Made by a program: the position numbers and the translations under genes. This document shows positions 8,113 through 14,319 of a stretch of DNA of 42,246 nt, piece after piece. Origin of the DNA: Planctomycetaceae bacterium (GTDB lineage Bacteria > Planctomycetota > Planctomycetia > Planctomycetales > Planctomycetaceae); assembly GCA_029243145.1 (NCBI GenBank), contig JAQWSQ010000006.1:1-42246 (forward strand). The letters are read 5' to 3'. The notes under the pieces are model-generated. The model had not been told where the DNA came from and did no database searches. It saw nothing but the letters and a program-made list of their open reading frames with translations. Positions within the stretch are counted from its first letter, which is position 1, and every line of letters starts with the position of its first letter.

Positions 8113-9570
8113 TCACCTCACATAACTCGGGGAACGCTCCTCAAACTGCACTCGCAATTCTTTGACAACATCGGGATGCTTGTCGGCGACGTTGATCGTT
8201 TCCAACGGATCGGTCTCGTGGTCGTAGAGTTCCACCGCTTCTGGTTTCTTCTTGTTGGGAGGATAGATCGTCAGGCGATACCGATCAGTTCGCATCGTCT
8301 GTCCTCCCCGATACGCACTGAATGCGGCTGTCTTTCCGGAGTGCTGGGGATTGTCGAGGACTGGGCGAAGTGAAAGTCCATCGAGTGTTAACCCCTCATT
8401 CGGGAGTTTGCAATAGTCGGCGAACGTCGGGTAGAGGTCAACAGATTCGACAATCGCGTCAGTCGATTGGCCGGGTGAGTTCATGCCCGGCGTGCGGACA
8501 ATCAATGCACTGCGGACGGCTCGTTCAAAGTTGGTGTGTTTGCCCCAAATATTGTGATCGCCGAGGTGCCAGCCGTGATCTCCCCAGACAAGAATGATGG
8601 TGTTGTCTGCGAGGTCCAGTGTTTCCAGTTCGTCGAGGACTTTACCAATCTGGGCGTCCACGTAACTCACACATGCATAATAGGCATGTCGCAAATTACG
8701 ATGATGGGCGGGATCGTTGCGGCTGCCATCAGGATGTTTGTAGTTGCCGAACATTTCACCGCTGCCGTGCCAACTTTGTGAGGCGGCCCCTTCCGGTTTG
8801 TCGGGGTTCGGAGAGAGTTCAATCTCGGACGGATCGTACAGATCAAAATACTTCTTCGGAGCACAGAACGGCAAGTGCGGCTTGAAGAAACCAACCGACA
8901 ACAAAAACGGCTGATCGTATTTCTTCATGCGACGCAGTGTCTCGATGGCCGAATTGGCGATCAAGCCATCGGGATAACCTTCGTCTTCGACATCCATCGC
9001 TTCAAACGGTGGCGATTGTCCACGTTTTCGACCTTCACCGCTGGCATAACCAAAGAAAGCGGGCCAGCCGTGAGTCCATTGGCCGGCGGGAAGTCCCACT
9101 TCATCCCAACTGAATGGCATTTCGAGTCGTCCGTCTCCCTGCATGTCGTATGAATAGATTCGCCCGTCGGGATAATGGCTGATCTTGCCGATGCAGACCG
9201 TGTGATAACCATTGTCTCGAAAGACTTGGGGAAACGCGGTCGCTCTCTCTTCCTGATCGGCCTTGAGCAGATTCCGTATCGCATCGTTCGATTGATGAAT
9301 GGGCAGGGTGGGGCGATGTCCCGTCAATAAGGCATAGCGCGATGCACCGCACGTGGGGACTTGCACGTAATGTCGATTGAAGATGCGTGCCGATGTGGCG
9401 AAACGATCCAGATGCGGTGATTTGATGTGAGTCTCGCCGTAACAACCGAGTTCCGGCCTTAAATCATCGACGGCAATAAACAGCACATTCGGACGCTCCG
9501 CGGCAGAGATTGTCGAGGGCAAACAAGCGAGGATCGATACCATCAAAAGCAGTTTGAATGAAAATTTCAT
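8113..9570 (-). CDS. secreted sulfatase, iduronate-2-sulfatase-like
   Basis: Protein of 485 residues with a signal peptide (MKFSFKLLLMVSILACLPSTISA). The sulfatase metal-site start RPNVLFIAVDDLRPELGCYG follows, and the maturation motif is C74-G-A-S-R78, where the cysteine would become formylglycine. The third position is Ala rather than Pro of the classical CxPxR. HTWG-type and GDHGWHLGDHNIWGKHTNFE blocks mark the C-terminal half of the active site. The AVDDLRPELGCYG block is typical of the iduronate-2-sulfatase/choline-sulfatase branch. Likely acts in the periplasm or outside the cell on sulfate esters of polysaccharides. It converges with the RNase HII-like gene, 39 bp from its stop. Confidence 0.93.
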   Translation of the reverse strand: MKFSFKLLLMVSILACLPSTISAAERPNVLFIAVDDLRPELGCYGETHIKSPHLDRFATSARIFNRHYVQVPTCGASRYALLTGHRPTLPIHQSNDAIRNLLKADQEERATAFPQVFRDNGYHTVCIGKISHYPDGRIYSYDMQGDGRLEMPFSWDEVGLPAGQWTHGWPAFFGYASGEGRKRGQSPPFEAMDVEDEGYPDGLIANSAIETLRRMKKYDQPFLLSVGFFKPHLPFCAPKKYFDLYDPSEIELSPNPDKPEGAASQSWHGSGEMFGNYKHPDGSRNDPAHHRNLRHAYYACVSYVDAQIGKVLDELETLDLADNTIILVWGDHGWHLGDHNIWGKHTNFERAVRSALIVRTPGMNSPGQSTDAIVESVDLYPTFADYCKLPNEGLTLDGLSLRPVLDNPQHSGKTAAFSAYRGGQTMRTDRYRLTIYPPNKKKPEAVELYDHETDPLETINVADKHPDVVKELRVQFEERSPSYVR

Positions 9571-9646
9571 AACGACATCATGTCTTGAATTTCAAATGAG
9601 CGTAGAAGGCTCGGATTTGGGGGTTGTGTTCCTCGTTTTCCTCTGC

Positions 9647-9679
9647 GCCGCCGCGTGAGTATTTTCTCACGCTGGCGGC
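9647..9679. repeat. GC-rich hairpin between sulfatase and lactonase genes
   Basis: GCCGCCGCGTGAG (9647-9659) pairs with CTCACGCTGGCGGC (9666-9679) with a single unpaired base and a 6-nt TATTTT loop. It lies 26 bp past the lactonase stop codon on the minus strand, so it could end or stabilise that transcript, but no run of T follows. The flanking text TTTCCTCTGCGCCGC also ends both copies of the element at 12885-12935 and 13179-13229, suggesting a dispersed intergenic repeat. Confidence 0.6.
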
Positions 9680-9704
9680 TCCAAATGATGAACTCTCGCC
9701 GTGA

Positions 9705-10862
9705 CTATTCCTGCTCCAAAAATCGCACGCAAACGCACGCCGTGACTTTGATCTCTTCGCCGGTTGATTCGGGCAGGCCGGTTTCTTGATTCACTTTGAA
9801 GACGACAATGTTGTCGCTGTCTTGGTGAGCGGCGAGCAGCCATTTTCCATCAGGTGTGAGATTGAAGTTCCGAGGGATTTTACCACCGCTGGAGACAATC
9901 CCGACTTTTTCCAGCATGCCGGTGTTCTGATCAATCTTGAACACGGCAATCGAATTCGGACCACGATTCGAGACATATACGAATTTGCCGTTGGGATGGA
10001 CTCTCACTTCGGCAGTCGAGTTTCCTTCCAGCGGTGTGTTATCAGGAACCGTTGAGATCGTCTGCAATGGATTCAGTATGCCGCGTTCCGCATCAAACTC
10101 AAACGCCGTGACTGAGAGTAGGATTTCGTTGTTCGTGTAAGCGAATTTGTTGGACGGATGGAACGCGAAGTGTCGCGGTCCTCCACCGAGGGGAGTTCTG
10201 ACAAATGGACTTTCATTCGGCTTGAGCGAACCCGTGTTCGGATCGAATCGATAGATCAAGATTTTATCGAGTCCTAAGTCTGCCGCAACGGCAAAGTTAT
10301 TGCCGAGATCGGTGTTGATCGAATGTGCGTGCGGTGCAGCTTGCCGGCGCGGATTAACGCTGGAGCCTTCATGCTGAATGAACGAGGTTGCTTTCACGAG
10401 AGAACCATCTTCTTTGAGTGGCAGGCAGACGACACTTCCACCGCCATAGTTGGCCGCGAGAACATTCTTGCCGGTCGGATCAACAATCAAATGGCACGGT
10501 CCCGCACCGCCGGTCGATTGACCGTTGATCTTGGACAGTTCGCCAGTTTTGGGATCGAGGTCATAGCCGACGACTCCCCCGACAGGCTTTCCATCGGTAT
10601 CGCTCACTTCACTGACGGCGTAGAGATGTTTGCCGTCGGGATGGATGGCAAGAAAGGACGGGTTTTTTGTTTCGGCGGCCACCGTGGCTTTCGAGAGCTT
10701 GCCAGTCGATGTATCGAACTCGGCTCGATATATTCCTTTGCTGTCTGCTCGGGTATAAGTTCCGAAATAGACCCAAAGTTTCTCTCCAGCAACGGCGGTT
10801 GAGGCGACAGTCATCAGGCAGATCCCGGTTACAAGGGACAAGAATGGTTTGTGGTTCAGCAT
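9705..10862 (-). CDS. secreted lactonase family (seven-bladed beta-propeller) protein, 6-phosphogluconolactonase-like
   Basis: Protein of 385 residues. The frame opens at 10976, but the ATG at 10862 has GGAG 7 nt upstream and begins a signal peptide (MLNHKPFLSLVTGICLMTVASTAVA). The mature part starts KLWVYFGTYTR, the classic opening of the Lactonase/YbhE family. The repeats are rich in LAIHPDGKHLYAVSE, GAGPCHLIVDPTGKNVLAANYGGG, GPRHFAFHPSNKFAYTNNE and VHPNGKFVYVSNRGPNSIA, each a propeller blade. Cytoplasmic relatives hydrolyse 6-phosphogluconolactone; the exported planctomycete versions have no settled substrate. It is divergent from the gluconolactonase-family gene at 11044, with 181 bp between starts. 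Confidence 0.9.
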   Translation of the reverse strand: MLNHKPFLSLVTGICLMTVASTAVAGEKLWVYFGTYTRADSKGIYRAEFDTSTGKLSKATVAAETKNPSFLAIHPDGKHLYAVSEVSDTDGKPVGGVVGYDLDPKTGELSKINGQSTGGAGPCHLIVDPTGKNVLAANYGGGSVVCLPLKEDGSLVKATSFIQHEGSSVNPRRQAAPHAHSINTDLGNNFAVAADLGLDKILIYRFDPNTGSLKPNESPFVRTPLGGGPRHFAFHPSNKFAYTNNEILLSVTAFEFDAERGILNPLQTISTVPDNTPLEGNSTAEVRVHPNGKFVYVSNRGPNSIAVFKIDQNTGMLEKVGIVSSGGKIPRNFNLTPDGKWLLAAHQDSDNIVVFKVNQETGLPESTGEEIKVTACVCVRFLEQE

Positions 10863-11043
10863 GTTGTTTCTCCAAAAAAGGTCTCTTGTATTTAACAGCC
10901 CAGAGGGAGGCGACTCAAGCGGCGTTTTTGAATTTGCCGACAACTCGGGCAGACTTGATAAATCTGCTTGATTCACAGCCTCTGGCAGTTCACTATCGAC
11001 AGATAGATACCGGTACGCTTTTCACACACAATTGAGAACTCCC

Positions 11044-12159
11044 ATGACAGAGACCATCAAGTCCGAAAATCAGACTTCCAATGATCACAGTTTTAACCGT
11101 CGCGCCTTCTTGACGGCTGCTCTCACCGGGGTCGCGGGAACAGCTCTCGCACGAGATTATGGTCCCGGAGCCGCACCGGTTCATTACCCCGACCCTGATA
11201 TCGTCTCGCTCGATGAGCGTTTCGATAAACTGAAACTCGGCAATACCCCCATTCAGAGAATTCATACCGGAACGCTGTGGGCGGAAGGCCCTGCCTGGAA
11301 TGGTGTCGGTTGTTATCTACTTTGGAGCGATATCCCCAATAATGTTCAACTTCGCTATCTGGAAGAAGATGGTCATACCAGTATTTTTCGGCATCCCTCC
11401 GGGAACAGTAACGGTAACACCTTCGATTATCAGGGACGCCAAATTTCCTGTCAGCATGGACCGAGGCGCGTCGTTCGTTATGAGTATGACGGCAGCATCA
11501 CAGTTCTCGCTGATCAATTTGAAGGCAAGGAACTCAACGCTCCTAACGATGCCGTCGTCCATCCCGTTGATGGTTCGATTTGGTTCACCGATCCTGGCTA
11601 CGGCGGTCTGATGAACTACGAAGGAAACCGCCTGAAGACTGGTACTGTGCAACCCAACCAAAAAGAGGCGGTTTACCGGATTGATGCCAAGACGGGTAAG
11701 ATTACCAAGCTGACGGAAGAGATCTTTAAACCAAATGGATTATGTTTCTCGAACGACTACAAGAAATTGTACGTGGCCGACACGGGTTCCTCGCACTACC
11801 CAGAGGCTGAGAAGGAAATCAAGGTCTGGGATATCGTCGAAGGTAGCAAACTCAAAAACGGACGCACTTTTGCTTCCATGAAAATGGAACTTGATGGAGA
11901 AGTTGTCGCCGGTCAAGCCGACGGCATCCGCTGTGATACCGAGGGCAATATCTGGTCGTCCGCTGGTTGGGTCGGTGATGGGTATGATGGCGTGCATATC
12001 TTCGCGGCTGAAGATGGTGCCCGCATCGGTCAAATTCGCCTGCCCGAAATTTGCTCGAACGTTTGCTTCGGCGGGACCAAACGGAATCGACTCTTCATGA
12101 CGGCCAGCCAATCGGTCTATAGTGTCTATACCGAAACTCAGGGAGCGCATATCAGTTAG
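11044..12159 (+). CDS. Tat-exported SMP-30/gluconolactonase family protein
   Basis: Protein of 371 residues from ATG 11044; the frame begins 12 nt earlier at a TTG. The N-terminus carries FNRRAFLTAALTGVAGTALA, a twin-arginine signal. The mature protein has the SMP-30/LRE-like propeller marks GTLWAEGPAWNGVGCYLLWSD, ISCQHGPRRVVRYEYDG, NAPNDAVVHPVDGSIWFTDPGYG, NGLCFSNDYKKLYVADTG and ADGIRCDTEGNIWSSAGW, which include the metal-binding Glu, Asn and Asp positions of the family (AEGP, APND, ADGI). The family hydrolyses sugar lactones with a divalent metal. Its divergent neighbour is an unrelated propeller lactonase, so both may act on sugar lactones in the periplasm; the substrate is unknown. Confidence 0.92.
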   Translation: MTETIKSENQTSNDHSFNRRAFLTAALTGVAGTALARDYGPGAAPVHYPDPDIVSLDERFDKLKLGNTPIQRIHTGTLWAEGPAWNGVGCYLLWSDIPNNVQLRYLEEDGHTSIFRHPSGNSNGNTFDYQGRQISCQHGPRRVVRYEYDGSITVLADQFEGKELNAPNDAVVHPVDGSIWFTDPGYGGLMNYEGNRLKTGTVQPNQKEAVYRIDAKTGKITKLTEEIFKPNGLCFSNDYKKLYVADTGSSHYPEAEKEIKVWDIVEGSKLKNGRTFASMKMELDGEVVAGQADGIRCDTEGNIWSSAGWVGDGYDGVHIFAAEDGARIGQIRLPEICSNVCFGGTKRNRLFMTASQSVYSVYTETQGAHIS

Positions 12160-12358
12160 CGGATAGGGTTTAGCAATTAGAAACTTGAAATTAGAAGTGG
12201 GGAAACATACGAGGCAAGCAAGCTCAACTGCTTGAGATCCGTTTGGTTGGTCTCTACACAGACGATAATTTCGCTGTTTTCACGAATTCGGAGGTTTGCT
12301 AGATTTTCTGGAGCGGGTGATCGGGTTTCCTGATCGTCCATATCTCCAGGAGGTAATT

Positions 12359-12793
12359 ATGTGGCTTCGAATGAGTGTTGTTGTTTGTCTGTGTTTTTTG
12401 GGTTTCCTGACGGTTGGTTGGGCACAGGATCTCGTCAAAGATCTCGCCGGTCATCCGTGTGAATTATTAGGGACTGTTCCAGTAAACGATCCACTTCCGA
12501 GTGTGATCCCTGCCTCCTATTTTGTTCCGGTTCCAGAACTTGGCGTTGAACTGAAAAATCGTAAACTCGAATTGCTTGTACAATACGAGGAAGAAACTGC
12601 AGAGGCAGAACTGAATGCGATCAAGAAAAAGTTCTCGCAACTCATCCAGGAGTATCCCGAAACGAAAGCCGCGCAGGAAGCCCAGAAGATTCTCGAAAAA
12701 TCTGGACTGAAGGTTTATTCAAGCGGTCGGATCGCTCCAGTGGGCGGATCGCTCCAGTGGGCGGATTCGAAACGGGTGGTGTCATCATCTTGA
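12359..12793 (+). CDS. small secreted protein of unknown function
   Basis: Protein of 144 residues from the ATG at 12359, chosen because AGGAGG lies 5 nt upstream and a signal peptide follows (MWLRMSVVVCLCFLGFLTVGWAQ); the frame is open upstream only through a TTG. I do not recognise a family. The mature part has a proline-containing linker (VNDPLPSVIPASYFVPVPELGVEL) and then a helical region (LNAIKKKFSQLIQEYPETKA) resembling half of a TPR-type hairpin. The last residues are encoded across a 17-bp tandem duplication (12728-12761) that changes the reading frame, so the present C-terminus is probably not ancestral. Confidence 0.75.
   Translation: MWLRMSVVVCLCFLGFLTVGWAQDLVKDLAGHPCELLGTVPVNDPLPSVIPASYFVPVPELGVELKNRKLELLVQYEEETAEAELNAIKKKFSQLIQEYPETKAAQEAQKILEKSGLKVYSSGRIAPVGGSLQWADSKRVVSSS
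12728..12761 (+). repeat. 17-bp tandem duplication inside the 3' end of a gene
   Basis: CGGATCGCTCCAGTGGG occurs at 12728-12744 and again, identical, at 12745-12761. Because 17 is not a multiple of three, the second copy shifts the frame of the host gene: the present end reads GGSLQWADSKRVVSSS. With one copy removed the same DNA would read GGFETGGVIILR and stop at a TGA six bases further on. Confidence 0.9.
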
Positions 12794-12841
12794 GGTGATG
12801 ACTTCGCCGTATTCTCCACACGAAGTGAAGAAGCTTAAGAA

Positions 12842-12935
12842 CACTAATAATCGCTCATCTTCACTGATCAGGTCATTGCAACTCATGAGCGTTTATTAGT
12901 GGAAATCAGTGTTCTTTAATTTTCCTCTGCGCCGC
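12842..12935. repeat. intergenic palindromic element, copy A
   Basis: CACTAATAATCGCTCAT (12842-12858) pairs with ATGAGCGTTTATTAGTG (12885-12901) with one mismatch. A competing stem CACTGAT (12862-12868) / ATCAGTG (12905-12911) is also possible. The block 12885-12935, ending in TTTCCTCTGCGCCGC, matches 13179-13229 at 46 of 51 positions by hand count. Confidence 0.7.
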
Positions 12936-12942
12936 AGGGTGG

Positions 12943-12969
12943 CCCATCCAATCCACAGGATTGGTTGGG
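12943..12969. repeat. perfect hairpin in intergenic region
   Basis: CCAATCC (12948-12954) and GGATTGG (12958-12964) form a perfect 7-bp stem with an ACA loop. After one T-T mismatch it extends by four more pairs (CCCA 12943-12946 with TGGG 12966-12969). No T run follows on either strand. Confidence 0.7.
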
Positions 12970-13070
12970 TGACGAATGTCACAAGATGACTCATCATGAT
13001 CGATCAAGCGAGTGAGTCACGCGCCTCACCCAATTCCACCCAGACGATGATTCATCTTGTCGCTGCGCGA

Positions 13071-13090
13071 CCCGCCCTATTCAGGACGGG
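13071..13090. repeat. short GC-rich hairpin
   Basis: CCCGCCCT (13071-13078) pairs with AGGACGGG (13083-13090) around an ATTC loop, with one mismatch. It is one of a series of unrelated stem-loops in the gene-free stretch. Confidence 0.6.
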
Positions 13091-13143
13091 CTACCCGAGT
13101 CAAGCGGTTAGCTTCTTGATTCAAAACTCTGGAATACTGATCG

Positions 13144-13229
13144 ACACTCATCTACTCTAATCAGGATCAAATCTTCTGATGAGCGTTTATTAGCGGAAAT
13201 GAGTGTTCTATGAATTTCCTCTGCGCCGC
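13144..13229. repeat. intergenic palindromic element, copy B
   Basis: ACACTCAT (13144-13151) pairs with ATGAGTGT (13199-13206) across a 47-nt loop. The right part (13179-13229) is the second copy of the block at 12885-12935. At the position where copy A pairs G12866 with C12907, copy B pairs C13149 with G13201, so the pairing is kept although both bases changed. GCGCCTCTGCGTGAG follows immediately. Confidence 0.7.
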
Positions 13230-13590
13230 TGCGCCTCTGCGTGAGACAATTTGTTCTTCGGGTAAACTCTGGGACTCACTGCGTTCGTCCCCAGCCACAC
13301 AGCAGTGTTGGCCGATGACAACACTTTCATATATTTTTATCTGCGAAACTCGCATGATGCGCGGTAAAAATCTTCATCGAAAAATATTCACGGGGGCTTC
13401 CGTTTCACGGAGCGCCCGCCGCCACTCGGTCTAATAATCGATTCGTTTGATTCGCGTCATTCGTGGTGAGTCCTTTCTCCTATCAGGCACAGCCTGAACT
13501 GCACAACTATCGATTCGCCATCTCTCGAATTGCTGTTTCGGTTGGAATTGTCCGATTGATGTCACAAGCAAATGAACAACGAACTGAGTT

Positions 13591-13626
13591 GTCGGGTTAC
13601 GACTCGCTTTGCTCGATTAACCCGAC
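13591..13626. repeat. inverted repeat GTCGGGTTA / TAACCCGAC
   Basis: GTCGGGTTA (13591-13599) and TAACCCGAC (13618-13626) are exact inverted copies 18 nt apart. Similar sequences recur in intergenic DNA of many bacteria, so this is probably a dispersed palindrome rather than a local terminator. Confidence 0.65.
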
Positions 13627-13805
13627 CTACGGCTTGGCTTCAAAATATTCATCACTCAAACTCGTCTTGCCAAACGCGCGCTACCAGAGTTAGTGTTCGT
13701 GGTTCGCCTAACGGCGACTCGATCTTTGACAATTGGGACGTCATTACAGCTCGAAGACCCTCGCGTCTTGCGCCGCAGGAGTATCAGGAAAACGCGCCCC
13801 TAAAA

Positions 13806-13834
13806 CATAGCCCCACTGCGCAAGCAGTTGGGGC
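13806..13834 (+). repeat. GCGCAAGC hairpin element, copy 1
   Basis: Layout CATAGCC (13806-13812), CCACT, GC, loop GCAA (13820-13823), GC, AGTTG, GGGC. The two 5-base blocks are complementary except at one position; the stem can continue with GCCCC/GGGGC if one T is bulged. GGTTCAAATGTTATTGCGTG follows and resembles the sequence after copy 2. Confidence 0.7.
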
Positions 13835-13878
13835 CGGTTCAAATGTTATTGCGTGTCGAAGGTCAAATGTACGAGCCC

Positions 13879-13903
13879 GCGGAGCTTGCGCTCCTCGGCT
13901 ATG
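13879..13903 (-). repeat. GCGCAAGC hairpin element, copy 3 (reverse orientation)
   Basis: Read on the minus strand: CATAGCC (13903-13897), GAGGA, GC, loop GCAA (13889-13886), GC, TCCGC. The 5-base blocks again pair with one mismatch. It is head-to-head with copy 2, with 15 nt between the two CATAGCC boxes. Confidence 0.7.
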
Positions 13904-13918
13904 CCTCTTGTGCCGGGC

Positions 13919-13968
13919 CATAGCCATTGTGCGCAAGCACAATGGATGGGTTCGAGTGTCATAGCGTG
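13919..13968 (+). repeat. GCGCAAGC hairpin element, copy 2
   Basis: Layout CATAGCC (13919-13925), ATTGT, GC, loop GCAA (13933-13936), GC, ACAAT, GG. The 5-base blocks are perfectly complementary, giving a 9-bp stem CCATTGTGC/GCACAATGG. The 3' part GGGTTCGAGTGTCATAGCGTG (13948-13968) aligns with the same part of copy 1. Confidence 0.75.
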
Positions 13969-14100
13969 TTCAACAATGACGACCGCTGCAACGTGAAATC
14001 GGAAGCGATTTCGCGTGACGTAGAAGGTACGTCCACACACAAAACGATGTCTCTCCAAAACGAACTCATTGACGCAAACTGATGATTGCCAACAACTTGC

Positions 14101-14205
14101 TCAAGAGTATGGAAGATGCCGGGTCAAGGGTATGGAAGAGTATTAGCCAAGAATCTTCAAGAGTATGAGCATGTGTGTCCCACAATCTTGACATCTTGAC
14201 ATCTT
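14101..14205. repeat. short direct repeats upstream of DUF1501 gene
   Basis: TCAAGAGTATGGAAGA (14101-14116) recurs as TCAAGGGTATGGAAGA (14124-14139) and in part as TCAAGAGTATGAG (14157-14169). A little further on, ATCTTGAC is repeated in tandem (14185-14192, 14193-14200) and followed by ATCTT. The spacing is irregular, so this is not a CRISPR array. Confidence 0.6.
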
Positions 14206-14319
14206 TAAACGGGGGTTGAGTATTCGAGAATGGGGGGCGGGGAGACACATCAATTGATCTGATTTCTGCCTATCCGGAATCCCATTGCATCCCATCTAAA
14301 CAAGTTGATATGATGGGGC

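Larger units (their letters stand above)
12794..14319. other. 1.5-kb intergenic region rich in palindromic elements, no credible gene
   Basis: No open frame here has a ribosome binding site plus recognisable protein character. The longest (13572-13964, plus) translates to Arg/Cys/Ser-rich text typical of non-coding DNA. The region instead contains at least seven distinct stem-loops and two families of repeated elements, listed separately. It separates a small secreted protein gene from a DUF1501 gene, both on the plus strand. The DUF1501 promoter should lie near the right end, but I could not identify it. Confidence 0.8.

Noticed and set aside
13572-13964. 130-codon open frame in the palindrome-rich gap
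   Set aside because: Its translation is Arg/Cys/Ser-rich, covers three hairpin elements, and has no ribosome binding site; it is best explained as non-coding repeats.
14101-14205. CRISPR-like repeats
   Set aside because: Only two to three short imperfect units with unequal spacing and no cas genes nearby.
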